Source: Evernia prunastri | Lineage: Eukaryota > Ascomycota > Lecanoromycetes > Lecanorales > Parmeliaceae | Assembly: GCA_003184365.1 (NCBI GenBank) | Contig: NKYR01000011.1 | Span: 186,001 to 250,000 of the forward strand | DNA length: 64,000 nt | Reading direction: 5' to 3' | In this document: positions 34,401 through 45,942 of the stretch, in pieces | Layout of the letters: every line of letters begins with the position of its first letter | Position numbering within the stretch: position 1 is the stretch's first letter | The notes under the pieces: model-generated | The model's input: only the letters and a program-made list of their open reading frames with translations | Told to the model about the DNA's origin: nothing | The model's database searches: none | Translations under genes and position numbers: made by a program

Positions 34401-35577
34401 AAAGCGCTACGGTATGCCAAATCCCTACCTCTTCTTGTACTTCCGCGCTCTCTGGACTGGGGATATCGCTCAAGACACCCAAGAGACCGTCACACCCAAA
34501 GCAGCGACAGAAGAGCGACTTTTAGCCATCGAAGGCAAGACCCTAGTCTCTGATCACGCTGACACCGCCGTCTACCTCTTCGCTGAATATGATCGGCCAC
34601 TTCTAATGGAATTTCTCAAATCCTCACAGACATATGACTTAGCTCTCGCCTCTAAGTTATGTGAGGAACGCAACTACATACCCGAACTTGTCTATCTCCT
34701 ATCCAAAGAAGGGCGCACCGCCAAGGCCTTACGCTTAATCATTGATTCCCTAAACGACGTATCCCAGGCCATCTCCTTCGCCAAGGAACAAAATGAGGCC
34801 AGCCTCTGGGACGACCTCCTCGACTACAGCATGAATAAACCTCGCTTCATCCGCGGCCTGCTCGAAGAAGTCGGTACCAGCATCGACCCACTCAAGCTCG
34901 TCAAGCGCATACCTCTAGGCTTAGAGATCCAAGGTCTAAGAGAGGGCTTAGGCAGGATGCTGAGGGAGTACGAGGTACAAGAAAGTATCAGCGAAGGGGT
35001 AGCCAGGGTTCTACGGGGAGAAGTCAACGCCGCTATGCAGCAGCGAGGAAGAGGGCAGAGGATGGGCGTGCGCTTCGACGTTGCGAAGCATCACCATGAC
35101 GAGTCTTCCGAATATCTTGACAGCAAAAGGTTAAAAAACCCGCCAAAGAAGATCCGACCGGGCTATTGCGTGGGATGTGGGGAGATGTTCACAGAGCACG
35201 GTAAGCTACTCCCTCATCAAGAAAAGCCTCATGCGACCCACGATCGCACCCCCCACCACTCAGACCCCACCGCTCATCACCATCCCATTCCCTGGCACGA
35301 AACCCTCACTAACACCTACCCACCCACAGACAAAACCATACTCATAGCCTTCCCCTGCACCCACATCTTCCACCTCCCCTGCCTGCTCGGATACGAGAAA
35401 GCCGACACCGACCTCCCAGACGTGCTCTCCACCTTCGACACCCTCGACTTCGACGGAGAGGAAGGCGGCTACGACAGGAGCATCGGGCCCAAGGTCGACC
35501 GCGCGGCGTTGCTGCGGACCGTGGTCGGGGAAGGGTGTCCGGTGGCGGAGCATCATATGGACGACGGGGTGGGCTGA
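31497..35577 (+). CDS. VPS41: vacuolar protein sorting protein 41 (HOPS subunit)
   Basis: Five exons (31497-31730, 31788-31814, 31868-32862, 32916-35200, 35330-35577) encode 1262 residues. VPS41 is a HOPS tethering subunit that links Rab7/Ypt7-bearing membranes and AP-3 vesicles to the vacuole. The first about 60 residues are very acidic. An N-terminal beta-propeller follows (GTHNGNIHVLSVPS, YHAHTASVTSISISP, SIDGNVCVASL, VGWSGTIWIINV, IDCIISGVSLYTPN). A clathrin-heavy-chain-type helical solenoid comes next (MYEDAWYLLDRNPE, LYLANGQPRRALSCYIRL, YDLALASKLCEERNYIPELVYLLSKEG). The C-terminal RING-like zinc finger is split by the last intron (YCVGCGEMF / PCTHIFHLPCLL). Exon 2 is only 27 nt. The last intron is 129 nt, divisible by three and free of stops. 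An insert around residue 120-160 (Ser/Pro-rich) is typical of filamentous fungi. Confidence 0.95.
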
Positions 35578-36224
35578 GCGTAAGACTCCTGATGTCCTGT
35601 GATATGATGATGTATATAGCAAAGGGATCGGGGATCGGGGTATGGTGTGGCGCAGAAGGGGGAAAGCATTGGGTCTGAGCATAGTAAAGCGAAAACAAAG
35701 TCGAGCTAGTATGAATGTCAGTCTTCACAATTGATGGATCCTACAACTCATCGTCTTTACGCACCGAAGTTTCCTCATTGTCTGCGCTAACCTGAAAGAA
35801 TGGTCTGCTGGATTTGGCCTTTTATTGGAGCTTGGGCACTTCGATAGAGTGTTTGAACGGTCAAAAATCTTATCTTCTGCTCTCTCGTTGACATCTTTTG
35901 AAGTAGATCTAACATCAGCACTACCAGTTCCTTTCGCAACACTTTCATTAGGTGTCACTCTATGATTGAAGTAAATGATGAGCAAGTAGGGATCGATTGG
36001 TGGAATCCTAACCAAGTGACGTTACAGACAAGAGACCCGCAAGAGGCTTCCGTCGTGGACGACCACGAAGCTTGAGACAAAGAATAAAGAAGAGCAACGA
36101 TCAATAGGAGCGGTGGTTATGCCGAACTCGTCCCCGTCATTCTCAACATCAGCGCATACCATCGTATCATGCACAAAGGGAAACAGTCAACCTATCAGCG
36201 ACCCAAGCCTCCACCCATGCGAGT
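35578..36224. other. intergenic, convergent 3' flanks
   Basis: About 650 bases between VPS41 and the minus-strand wall-protein gene. A 96-codon minus-strand frame at 35725-36015 is open but has no family, no splice partner and no clear promoter, so I do not call it a gene. Confidence 0.5.
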
Positions 36225-37717
36225 TTAGATCAAGAAGGCAACATTGGCAGCCAAACCAATCAAAAGAAATAGCACGAGCCCAGTAGGGACGCTGTACTCG
36301 GGAGCAGCACCCGTAGCAGGAAAGAATGTGCTGATTGATGTTCCAGACACTGTCACGCTAGGCACTGACACGCCAGGCACTGACACGGATAGAGATCCGG
36401 TTGTCGTGGTTGACGCGGTAGTTGTTTCTGACGAAGTGGACGTGGCCGTCGCGTTGGCTGAGACGGTGAGTGCGACGACTTTGGATGTGGTTTTAGTGGA
36501 CGAAACCTTGACCACAGTACCGGTATATGCTGGCTTTGGGTTGGTTACATTTGCCCAGATTGGTGCAGTTGCAGCCGCTGAGGACAGGGAAGCTGACGCT
36601 TCCGAGACGCCAGCTTTCGAGAGCGCCGATGAGGCTGCTGATGGGATGGCTGACTGAGCTTGCTGAGCGAGCGAGAGAGCAGTGCGTGCCTCAGACGACA
36701 AAACGGCAGCGGCTTCAGAGGATGAAGCGTTGGGAGCCGCTTGCATAGGATGGACGATCGGGATGCCGGTAATGGTGCTTGTGATGGTACTGCAGTCCAC
36801 GGGGGTCGTGGTGACAAACACGGTCGTGGGATCTATCCGCAGAGTCAGGTGAATTTCAAGCTTTTCTGGTGTAAGGGTCAATGAGGACAGTATGACTCAC
36901 CAACACGGGCAGCAAGGCCACCGAACTTGCGAGCAAGACGTGCTTCACGGACTTGATGGGCTATATTGTCTATCAGATGAGGTCGACGACAGGTGAGAAT
37001 GCTGAGCACACCTTGAAAGTTCTCACGAGCCACAACATTGGCGAAACGAGCGGCTTTGCTGGGTACTATTCACAACTGCCGTCAGCACGTCATGTACAAA
37101 GCTTAGGAGAACGCAAGCCCGCGGAGAAGACTTCTGTGCTTGGAATATCAATGCAAAATGGTGAGAACATTGTCACTGATGGGGTGGGCAACTTTACCAG
37201 GCATCTTGGTCTCAAAGTCCGACGAGCATTGGACGTTACACTCGGTACCCGGCATCAGATCCCAGCAGACGACAGTGCAGTCGCCGTCAGTGGTAGAAAA
37301 CGCCGTCCGTTGGTTCAAGGCAGCTTTCGTGGCATGCACTACGGTCACAGTGATTCCCCTTCGTCGGTTCAAGGCAGCTTCTGCACTAGGTGTCACTGTG
37401 GCAATTGCCTTTGATAGGGAGGTTGAAGTGGATGTGGTTGTAGTGGCTGTGGAGGTTGAACTGAATGTAGCGGTTGCAATGGCTGTGGAGGTCGGAGTGG
37501 ATGTGGAGAAGCCTTCCGAGCAATAGACATCACAGTCCGTGCCTGACTGGTCCTCAACTAGACCGGCGAGAGACCAGCAGATAGCCGTGCAACCATCGTT
37601 GGTGACAGTGACTGCTGTTTGCCTTTTCGAGATATTAGGCGTAGGAGTTACTGTGCTGGCGGTGACAGTGCACAACAGGCCAACGAGGCCGAAGAGGACG
37701 CTCTGAGCGACACGCAT
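36225..37717 (-). CDS. secreted GPI-anchored Ser/Thr-rich protein with two cysteine motifs
   Basis: Four exons (37717-37198, 37053-37012, 36960-36901, 36832-36225), all joined in phase 1, encode 409 residues. A signal peptide (MRVAQSVLFGLVGLLCTVTA) is followed by a KR site. Two related cysteine modules come next: DGCTAICWSLAG...CDVYCSEGF and DGDCTVVCWDLMPG...CNVQCSSDF, each with four Cys. A Ser/Thr-rich spacer separates them. The two small exons encode a helical segment (ARFANVVARENF, HQVREARLARKFGGLAARV). The last exon is Ser/Thr/Ala-rich and ends with a hydrophobic tail (GLVLFLLIGLAANVAFLI), expected to direct GPI attachment. Location inferred: cell wall or plasma-membrane surface. No enzyme motif is seen. 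It is head-to-head with another GPI-type gene at 38485. Confidence 0.8.
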
Positions 37718-38484
37718 CTTGCTGACGGTGATGAGGTTGATGGATGCTAAGAAAATGTTTCAGTAGTGTGTTGGAGTTTGAGCGATGATATGAGATGCAG
37801 TGATTGTTGAAGAGCAATGGTGTGAGTAGTGAGCAAGATATGTGATGTTGAAGAGAAAAGAAATTGTTGAGCAGGTTGAGGGAATATAAACAACCAAGCC
37901 CCGCTAAGGGCAGCGCAGCTTCCCAAAACCGCGAGCAAAAGAGCCAGTAGGTACGCGCCCTTTCAACTCTCACATCTGTTCCTACGAGAAGACGTCTGCC
38001 ACAGACATACAAATTCGAGTAAACATGTCCATGACTATGGCTGACGCGTAGAGGGAGCGTATTACTCGGAATCATGAGTAGGGTAGCCGATTGATTTGCT
38101 TTTCGTCCCAAAGCTGAAATACATCGTAGACTGCAATAGCTCTCCATTGAGGGCAACGACTCGATCATAGTGCAGAGAGTTCCTCCTTTGCAAGAAGATG
38201 CAACGTAGTGCGGCGTGCTTGCGTTCTTTTTTAAAGGTCTGATTGCTCTCGAAGCAGTGGAAGGTACTGCTCCCTTGTTGACAGGTACCCACGCTTGCCA
38301 AGGGCTCTCCCAGCAGCTTACTTTAAATCTGGTCTTCCTCCTCACCCTTTCTCTTCCTTACATCTCTCTCATCTCTCCCAGTCACTCGTTTACGGCAACT
38401 CCTCTTGGTGATTTGCAATCAATTGTTTACCTTCTTCACGATCCTTAGTTACTCATCATCGAGTGCGTGTCGATCGCAGCCATC
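37718..38484. promoter_or_regulatory. shared promoter region of two wall-protein genes
   Basis: 767 bases between divergent start codons. TATAAAC-like (minus strand, about 37882-37888) and CT-rich stretches (38336-38400) near the two starts fit two core promoters. No third gene is supported. Confidence 0.45.
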
Positions 38485-41354
38485 ATGCATTCCGTCAAGT
38501 CCCTGCTCATATTGGCAATGGCCACTCCATTGGTGGTGGCCGGTCCAAGAGGTGAGCTGCATTCGAATCTGATTGACAGAGCCAGACGTGCTGACTGTCA
38601 GCCTAGGCCACGCTCTCCGTCCACGTGAAGGAAATAGTGAGCTTCCCGCTGTCCTCTTCTCGTTCCCATGGCTTCTTCGCCGTGTATCTTCAAACGTCAT
38701 CTTCACGCAAAGTCGTCCTTTGCAAAGCTGCCCAAGCCAGTGCTTTGTGTCAAGTCTGCTTCGTCTGACGCCAGGACGATGCTCTCCGCTGTTTTAGCAC
38801 TTCCCTTTTGTCCAATGTCATCTTCGGCCCTTGCTGATCAACATGTGCCAATTTAGATGGCAAAGATTCGAGCTCGTCTTCTTTACCAACCACAGACTTG
38901 ACACCCAGCTCATCGGCATCTACAAAGGATCAGCCATCTCTGACCTTAGTCGGGACAGCACCAATTGGAACTGGCAACCCTTCAGCACCCGAAACCACTC
39001 AAGAAGTTGTGATCACCGATGTGTATGTTAAACTCCTCTCCCCAGCTCATCTTCCTCAAGCTGACACGAAGAGCAGTGTCTACACTACCTTGACCACTTG
39101 CCCAGTCACCAGCCTTGTCACCTCTGGCAGCACGTCGTTCGAAGAAATTACGACTACCATCTCAACTGTCACCCGTACTTCAACGTCCACACTGTGCACC
39201 AAGTGCGTTGCACCTCCAAGCAAACCAGCAGTGTCTTCAAGCTTAGCCGGAGGAACGGCATTCTCTTCTTCGGCCTCTTTCACTATCTATGCCTTGTCAC
39301 AACCATCGTTGAACCTGCCATCGATCTCGACGTCCTCAGCATCTGGAGTACTTGGCTCTGTTGGTCGTTCAGCCATCCTATTCACAAATACCATACCATT
39401 GATCCCACTCGAGACAGCCATTTCCAGCAGACCAGAGGTGCCTGGTACTGCGGTTTCACCAAGCAAGGGTCTCGTCTTTCCTAGCTTTGTCTCTTTAACA
39501 GTCTCGGCAACCTCAGGTGCCTCAAGCACTCTTGAATATCCAGGATACGCCATTGTACCATCTCCAACCAGTGCTCCCGGTTCACCAAGAGAAGAGATCA
39601 TCTCCAACGCTACATCTTCAATTATCCCAGTCTACACCGCAGCGCTCCTTGGCAATGCATATGGGGGCGGATTTGTCGGTACTCCATCCGTCTATGTGAC
39701 CAAATTGCCATACCCCAACGGCCCCTCGTCAGGCGTTCCTCCTGGATATGGTTCAGAGTCGTCCATTACCATCATCGGAAACAATATCACAACAGTGCTG
39801 ACCGGCTTGGAAGGCTCCTCGACCACAGCAGGTGGGCTACAGAGTACAATCGCTATCCAAACTTCAGCCTCTGCTGCCATTATCGCAACAAATGCCAGTG
39901 TTATCTTCGGCAGCCTCGGTGCCTCGGCCATCTCTGCTACCGCTTCCGGAAACGAAGGTTCCACTCCAACATTCACTTCGCTATCACCTTTTGGTGGAGA
40001 AATAGGCCAGGAGTCTAACTCCCTTACTGTTCCCTCGGTGATATCCATTGAAGTACCGAGCAGTCTTTCTAGTGGTGCCATCTTCGTCACTGCTCTCATC
40101 GCAGCTACGTCACCTACTGCTGCTTTAAGTGCTGAGATCAGCGAAGTGAGCAACGCAGTGCTGTCTTCATTGGCCGCCGCTAGTCTTTCGACTCCTTCAG
40201 TCAATGTTCAAGTCGCTGTTGTCGGCTCTTCTACCACATCGATTATTGGCCCTTCAGGTGAGACAGCAGGGTCCAGCTTCCCTGCCTCAGCGTTGGTTGG
40301 GGGTACCGCTATTCTATCTACTGTAGCCACTGTATCTCCACTTGGTGCAGCACCGCCCAATCTTCAGGTCATCACCGCAGCAGAGAACAGTGGCAGTTCG
40401 TCTACCTCAGCAATTGGATTGCCAGGTGTGGTTGAAGCTTCCATTGTCCCGGCCACCACAGTCGCTGGTGTTGTCCTGAGTTCAACCTTTTCCAGCACCA
40501 GTGTCAACATTGAGGCAACTCCGGCTGGGAGTCCGGCTGAAGGCGAGATCGGTGCCACAGTCCTTCCATCTCTACCAGCCGAGCAGAGTGCTGGGCCCGT
40601 GGTCACTTTGGCTGTCGGACCATCGGCAGAGCAAGCTCCAGCTGCTGGACAATCCGCCGCTTCAGTTCCAATACCGATCATCGCTGCCAACAGTACTGCG
40701 GCTCTCGGCGTCATTCCATCGCCCGTTGTTGCTGCCAATGGGCAAATTCCACCTGCTGGTCAACCCGCCGCTTCAACACCGACATCGATCATTGTCGCCA
40801 ACGGTAGCACAGCTCTCGCTGTTGTTCCAACGCCTGTCATTGGTGCCAATGGTCTGACTTCGCTCGCGGTCTTCTCGACCCCCATAGCTGCTGCTGCCGG
40901 TCTGACTACGCCTGCTGTCCTCTTGACACCCATCGTAGGTGCCAACGGCCTCACATCGCTCGCTGTTGTTGCAACACCTGTCATCGGCGCCAACGGCTTG
41001 ACCTCGCTAGCCATAGGGTTTGAGACCGAGACTACCCCAGCTGCTGGTCAGTCCAACAGTGCACGTACTCCAGTCGAAGGCTTTATCGTCGTCCAGTCAC
41101 CAGCCTTCACACCGCAAGCCTCCAGCGGTATTCCCGTCCAAGCCAGTATCATCTCTTCTGGTGTTGCCAACGGCGTTGTGCCCTCCGGATTCCCCGGGTC
41201 ACCAGTATCGGGAGGCAGTGGAAGTAGCAACTACAGCATCCACGTTCCGCTCAGCCCTACCGCTGCCACTCAATTTCAAGGTTCTGCTTCCAGACTCTCA
41301 TTGGGCTTTGAAGTTGGTCTGTTTGGGTCCTTCGTATTCCTCATTCTTCTGTGA
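38485..41354 (+). CDS. large GPI-anchored, Ser/Thr/Ala-rich cell-surface protein (adhesin-like)
   Basis: Three exons (38485-38551, 38607-38636, 38857-41354), introns 55 and 220 nt, give 864 residues. The signal peptide is MHSVKSLLILAMATPLVVAG. The mature protein is Ser/Thr/Pro/Ala-rich. Near its N terminus a small module reads VYTTLTTCPVTSLVTSG...TLCTKCVAPP with three Cys, as seen in many fungal wall proteins (TxTxCPVT motif). Around residues 660-760 short imperfect repeats of the type PVIGANGLTSLAV recur. The C terminus is hydrophobic (LGFEVGLFGSFVFLILL) and fits a GPI signal. It probably acts at the cell wall or surface, perhaps in adhesion; no catalytic motif is visible. The frame downstream of 38857 is uninterrupted. 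The second exon is only 30 nt, and its borders are the least certain part. Confidence 0.75.
40780..41010 (+). repeat. imperfect tandem repeats inside the adhesin-like gene
   Basis: Units of roughly 60 bases encode variants of P(V/I)(I/V)GANGLTSLAV, recurring four to five times. The clearest copies are at about 40826-40875, 40931-40968 and 40979-41016. Such arrays change length easily by slippage. Confidence 0.75.
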
Positions 41355-42063
41355 GCGCCAAGTCTGAGTCGTCCGTATGAGGCGCAAGAACATGGATTAG
41401 AAGAGATGGAGCTTCATCGCTAGGGGATCCCAAGATTTGCTTCGCTTTCTCGTTGCTTTATACCAGACGATGTCTTCTGACAAGAGCGGTATCTTACCAG
41501 CATCGTTTAACCCCTAATCATGGTGGAGAGGTTGGCCATATAGCATAGATAGCACGACTTTATTCTCAATCTAGTGGTTCTCTGCATGTTCTCCTTCCGT
41601 GTGACCTGAGGTTTCCCTGTTTCAGCTAGTAGAGTCATCAAACGTAGAATGCAGTATCCCTTCCTACAGTCTTCCTAATGGCCTCAAATTCCGCATGCGC
41701 CATTTTGTGAATCCGCCCTAAGTCTCTTCCTATCATTGGTCACACGATTCGTGTCCAAGACCTCCTATTTCACGGGAAGGTAATATCACCACACCCTCTT
41801 TAACGTGTTCTTAATGTAAAGCGGCTGCGTGCTGAGAACGACTCGGTGGGTGACAGCCAAAACACCGATACAGGCATGAGGCCACGCTTGTACCAAGAAG
41901 GTGTGTGCCTTTGTCCCAAAACGGGCCATCCGCAGCGACGCTTCCCAGCACGTCTTCTTTCCCCGCCGCCGCCGCCGCCATCATCATCTTCCCCATCCCG
42001 CACCCCCTTTAGATCTCCTCCCCCCAAAAAGCCGTCTCATCATCATCACCACCACCCACCAAA
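41355..42063. other. convergent intergenic region
   Basis: 3' flanks of the adhesin-like gene and of prefoldin 6. It contains CCG and CAT/CAC simple repeats (41961-41985, 42036-42060). Open frames here are low-complexity shadows. Confidence 0.5.
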
Positions 42064-42453
42064 TCACTGCTGCTGCTGCCGCCCCTGCATCTCCGTCTGC
42101 AGCCGATACACCTCCATTTTCTTTCCCTCGCTCTCGCCCTGCGTGTCACTGATCTGTCGCTCTAGCCGCCTGATCTCGCGCTCGATGAAGTTGAGGCGGG
42201 CGTCGACGGCCGTGACGGCTTCGTCGCGGGTCTGCTTCAGCAGGACGGGGCCGACGAGCTTGTAGATTGCGGAGGTGGGGGGGAGGAGGGTGAATTCCTG
42301 TGATTGAGGAAGGGGAGAGGGGGTTAGCTTTTGGGGTGGTGGAAGGGGGAGGGGAAGGGGGAAGGGGGGGAAGGGGNNNGGGGGTTATGTACCTATTTGG
42401 AGCTTCTGATAGGCGTCTGAGAGCTCCTGGAGCTTCTTTTGGTCGTCGGCCAT
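42064..42453 (-). CDS. YKE2: prefoldin subunit 6, middle part lost at an assembly gap
   Basis: Exon 42453-42393 encodes MADDQKKLQELSDAYQKLQI and ends in phase 1 at a GTACAT donor. The last exon, 42297-42064 (78 codons with stop), encodes EFTLLPPTSAIYKLVGPVLLKQ... through FIEREIRRLERQI and ends in polyglutamine. The two exons are not in the same phase. About 20-25 residues usually present between them in this family (helix 1 end, ARQKLE...QQEN-type) are absent. Between them lies a C/G-homopolymer-rich stretch with NNN at 42377-42379. The simplest reading is that an internal exon is missing from the assembly. Prefoldin 6 is the beta-type subunit of the hexameric chaperone that passes nascent actin and tubulin to CCT. 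Confidence 0.85.
42377..42379. other. assembly gap (NNN) in a G-rich tract
   Basis: Three undetermined bases within a G-homopolymer-rich tract (42326-42384) inside the prefoldin 6 gene. Confidence 0.99.
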
Positions 42454-43799
42454 GACGTGTGGGGAAGGAGGTACAGAACTCTAGGGCGATTCAGCGCAGA
42501 GCAGGAGAGTCGAGAACTTGAGATCGATATGTCCGTAGGGCTGAAGGGCGTCGGTTGGCTTGGCACAGCACAAACCAAACCAATCATCTTCTGGGTTTGT
42601 TTCTAAAACGGAGGACAAACCCACGACTCCTTTTGCTCAAACGGGTCGCCTTGATCGCCGTTCTGGAGAAGAAAGAAAGAAGGAGAGAAAGAAAGAAAGC
42701 TTGAGACAAGTGGTGCGATGCCACAGTGCGAACAATGCAACCGCAAGCACACGTCTGCGATAGATGAAGGACGGTTTTATGCCGTGCAGGGTGCTCTGCT
42801 TTCCCTTCTTTGTTGCTTTGTTCTAAAAAATTCGTCTATCTTCTAGGTGGAAAGATAGTGAATGTTTTCATCGTCGCCATATTTTCACTTCCTCTCTTGT
42901 CTCCATTAGCTTTCGACCCCCTGCTTAGACCGTGACTTTAATTTTTAGCTGCATAGTGAGTCGGTCCCCGCAGGGGGTCTGCACCAAAAACCCCCTGTTT
43001 CTTGTATTCTATTCTAAATATGCCAAGCCTACAGCGAAAATCGACTGCCCTAGTTAGAATACTGAAATTTATAGTAATATTCGGAAGATGGCCCAAGTTT
43101 GGCTATCGGGTCCGGGTCCGGGTCCGGATCCGAAAAGTCTTGGCATGTTTAGGACTTTTGATCAACATGCTCCCCCCCTTTCTATCATTGATAATTCGAT
43201 TTGAATGCCGTGTTTGGAGGGTCTCGGACGCTGAGAGATAGGAAATCTAGCGCCGAGACCCGTTGCCGGAAAGAGGTAACCCGTTGGTTAGGTCATTTAG
43301 ATAGGGAACGTAATAGGTCTGGTGTCAACTGTCCTCGAAGGTTAGTAAGGTATACAACGCGGGATATTGCCGTAGGGAGTTAGATTTTGTTACTAACGAA
43401 TTCGCTATATAATTCTACGCGTCGTAGTATATATTTCTAAGTGGTTTTGATGAGAATTGATGGATCTGTGATTGATTCAAAAATTTGTTGACACGAAGCT
43501 CGTTTTGGATAAAAACGGGGTTTCTGGAGCAGGCGTCCTACAACAAAAGTCCGCGAAGCGATCTAGACTTTTTTGAGCTTAGTTCCAGCGCTAACTTGTT
43601 AGCCTTTGGGACTAAGGTAGGACGCCGGCGCGAAGGAGGCAACTTCCTCTCTACATCTACAAGGTCAGGGTTCAGGCTGATGTGCGGATTCAGAGCGTAG
43701 GTTTTCCTAGATCGCAAGGACCTATGGTCATTGTTGCATCTAGAGTGGTTCATTTGACAGCTCTCAGCATATGAGGTACACTCTATGCAGGGATTATAC
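42454..43799. other. intergenic with AT-rich tract, hairpin and GGGTCC repeats
   Basis: No gene recognised. Notable elements are GAAAGAAAGAAAGAAAG at 42685-42700 and an 8-bp inverted repeat CAGGGGGT/ACCCCCTG at 42971-42978 and 42990-42997. A (GGGTCC)3-like run is at 43108-43130, and AT-rich sequence around 43380-43460. The transition to AT-rich sequence marks the border between the conserved part and the accessory right-hand part. Confidence 0.5.
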
Positions 43800-45180
43800 G
43801 CCTCACTGATCCCTCTTGATGAGATCCGCTGCCTTCTCAGCGAAGGCGTGCACATGAGCTGCAATGTTACCAGATACATGTAACGGAATGGTGCTCGCAT
43901 CAGCAACCCTAAGATCTCGAACGCCGAACGTTTTGAGCCGCTCGTCAACCACCTGTTTCGTCAAAACTGTTCTCCTCAAACATGAATCGATGACAGTCCC
44001 AGCACCAGTCCAAGTGAATGCGAGGGCCAAAACAACGGGAGTATTTGGAGGAGATTTCTACGGCTTCTTCGATCATATCAAGACAAGCTTTGGATATTGG
44101 TTAGCGCCTGCGGGAGAAACCTGACATCAGACTGGAAAAGAGATGGAATTGCTGTCGAGACCCCCTAGAGATGCTTGGAATGGGTCTGAGGGTGTTCAGA
44201 TAGCAGCACCGGAACAAATGGGTAGGATCGACCACGCAGTAAAGCTAGAACCGGAGTGCACTCCAGACCGACGAACGCAAGCTTCTTGCCGAGAGGGTAG
44301 ACGATTCTTAGAATTGCTAGCCTGCGATTAGCGACGTTCGCAACAACCATAGACCCTTCAATAGTATTCGGTCTGATGATCAGTCGAAGCTCCTAGCGCC
44401 AGGTGTGGGAAAGAGTTGATGCTGCATCATGGTCACAGCTTGGTATCCATTTTCGAAGGGATCGATCCGGATTCAGCACCAAGACCCGACCATACAGCCA
44501 ACGGTCGACCCGCAGTATCTACAGGGCAGAGTAGAGGTCAGAATACTTTCAGTTGGCCTTCGCAAAAAAATCCCTCTCGAAAGTCTTCCCAAAAGCCGAC
44601 ATGGACATGCAACATCCTAGCCAGCGGGAAAAATACCTCGGTGTCCACCCCGGTACAGAGTATTATTCATGTCGTACGACTGCGCTGGGACAGGTTGGAG
44701 ACCGTACCAAGCCCAGCTCCGATGTCCAGTAATTCGCGCGCGATCGTTATCAAACGTGGCTTTCCTGCGCACTTGGATCGTGAAGTTGATAGCACTGGAG
44801 CCGACGAATGCTTGATCGCGAGGAAAGTTGTGAATGACATTGTTGGTGCCAGGCTATCTGCTCGTCACCAACTCCTAAAATTTCCAAACCGCAAACGTAC
44901 CTCTCATGCCCGATTATTTCTCGCACGCAGCCGCAGTAAGAATCTAACGGTCATTGAGCCTTGTAGCGTCAGCTCTAAAGAACGCCAACAGTAATACGGA
45001 GGTGCTTGAAGATGCGAGCGGCGATAGCGAGGCTGGCGGTGCCACCACCGACAATGAAACGGCCGGATGAGTTGAGGACGGAGTCTCTAAAATCATGGTG
45101 GACAGAGGTCTCTAATTTACGTAAATAGGGGGACTCGCCAGTGGGTTGTAATATGTTGTGGGAAGTTGTTAAAAGTTGGT
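43800..45180 (-). pseudogene. decayed GMC oxidoreductase (glucose/choline-type) pseudogene
   Basis: Read on the minus strand, the order of a GMC flavoenzyme is preserved but the frame is destroyed. Near 45070-45000 is the FAD-binding GGGTASLAIAARIF, then VGVL followed by stops TAG and TGA where Glu/Ala/Gly would be expected. Near 44820-44640 are GSSAINFTIQVRRK and HRSWAWYGL, recalling the GGSSAIN...SWAW region. Near 44000-43810 the C-terminal FAD/active-site region GVRDLRVADASTIPLHVSGN...AEKAADLI is open. Several frameshifts and stops lie between these blocks. Some changes look like C-to-T/G-to-A, which would fit repeat-induced point mutation, but I could not count them. It is related in type, not clearly in sequence, to the GMC gene at 47.3-49.2 kb. 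Confidence 0.85.
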
Positions 45181-45917
45181 TGTTTGTAGAAGAACAACTG
45201 CTGCGAAGCCGGCCACGGTCCACCTTCAGTCTTCAGTGCTCGTGACGGCCAACCCGACAAGGGTGGGAGCATACCCCAATAGAATGAACCGCTTGAGTGA
45301 AGGTAGGTACTTTTACGATAGTGTTGCTAATTATACTTAACGTCTAATCTCCCACTCATCCCCAATATTAATTTACGTCCCAACCCGCTTCGGTTTTTCC
45401 ACAGGCCAAACATCCCTTTTCACCGGTGAGGGAGGGTAGCCGCAAGATTAGCATGCGAGTACCCACCAATCGACAGCGATCAGGCTTACCCTACCCTTAC
45501 GCCATCGAATGACCCAACTGGTGGGCACCCTCGCCCCACCCCCATCATAGACCGGCCGTACGATCACCAATGCCAGATACCGTCAGTCCTGACATCTTTT
45601 TCGATACGCAATAGCCACCTTGATCGATACTCCTTCCGATCGGCTCCGAAGACCACCCGCGCGAGCGGGTTTTTTTCTTTCGCTTTGCTGATATCATGAC
45701 CAGAAATCTCCATTTGTTCCAAACGTGTACCTACCCACTCTTCCGAGCCAACCCGGTTCCTCCTTTTCCCGCAGGCAGTGGAGCCACCTTGAACACAGTT
45801 TTGGTGATTGTGGGCCCCGGGACACGTTTGCAGATGAGACCTCTCGCGGACCTTGATCCTGGGATCGAACAAGTCGGATTCTTCTATTCTTGCAGAATGT
45901 TCTGCTGCCTGCTTGCA

Positions 45918-45942
45918 TGACAGACAGACAGACAGACAGACA
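45918..45942. repeat. (GACA)n microsatellite
   Basis: About six GACA units followed by GGCCGG. Confidence 0.9.

Noticed and set aside
35725..36015. 96-codon minus-strand frame between VPS41 and the wall-protein gene
   Set aside because: Polar and unrecognisable, no upstream exon or promoter evidence; left as intergenic.
39692..40738. Minus-strand frames of 124-170 codons across the adhesin-like gene
   Set aside because: Antisense shadows of a Ser/Thr/Ala-biased exon; the plus-strand frame has a signal peptide, GPI tail and splice sites.
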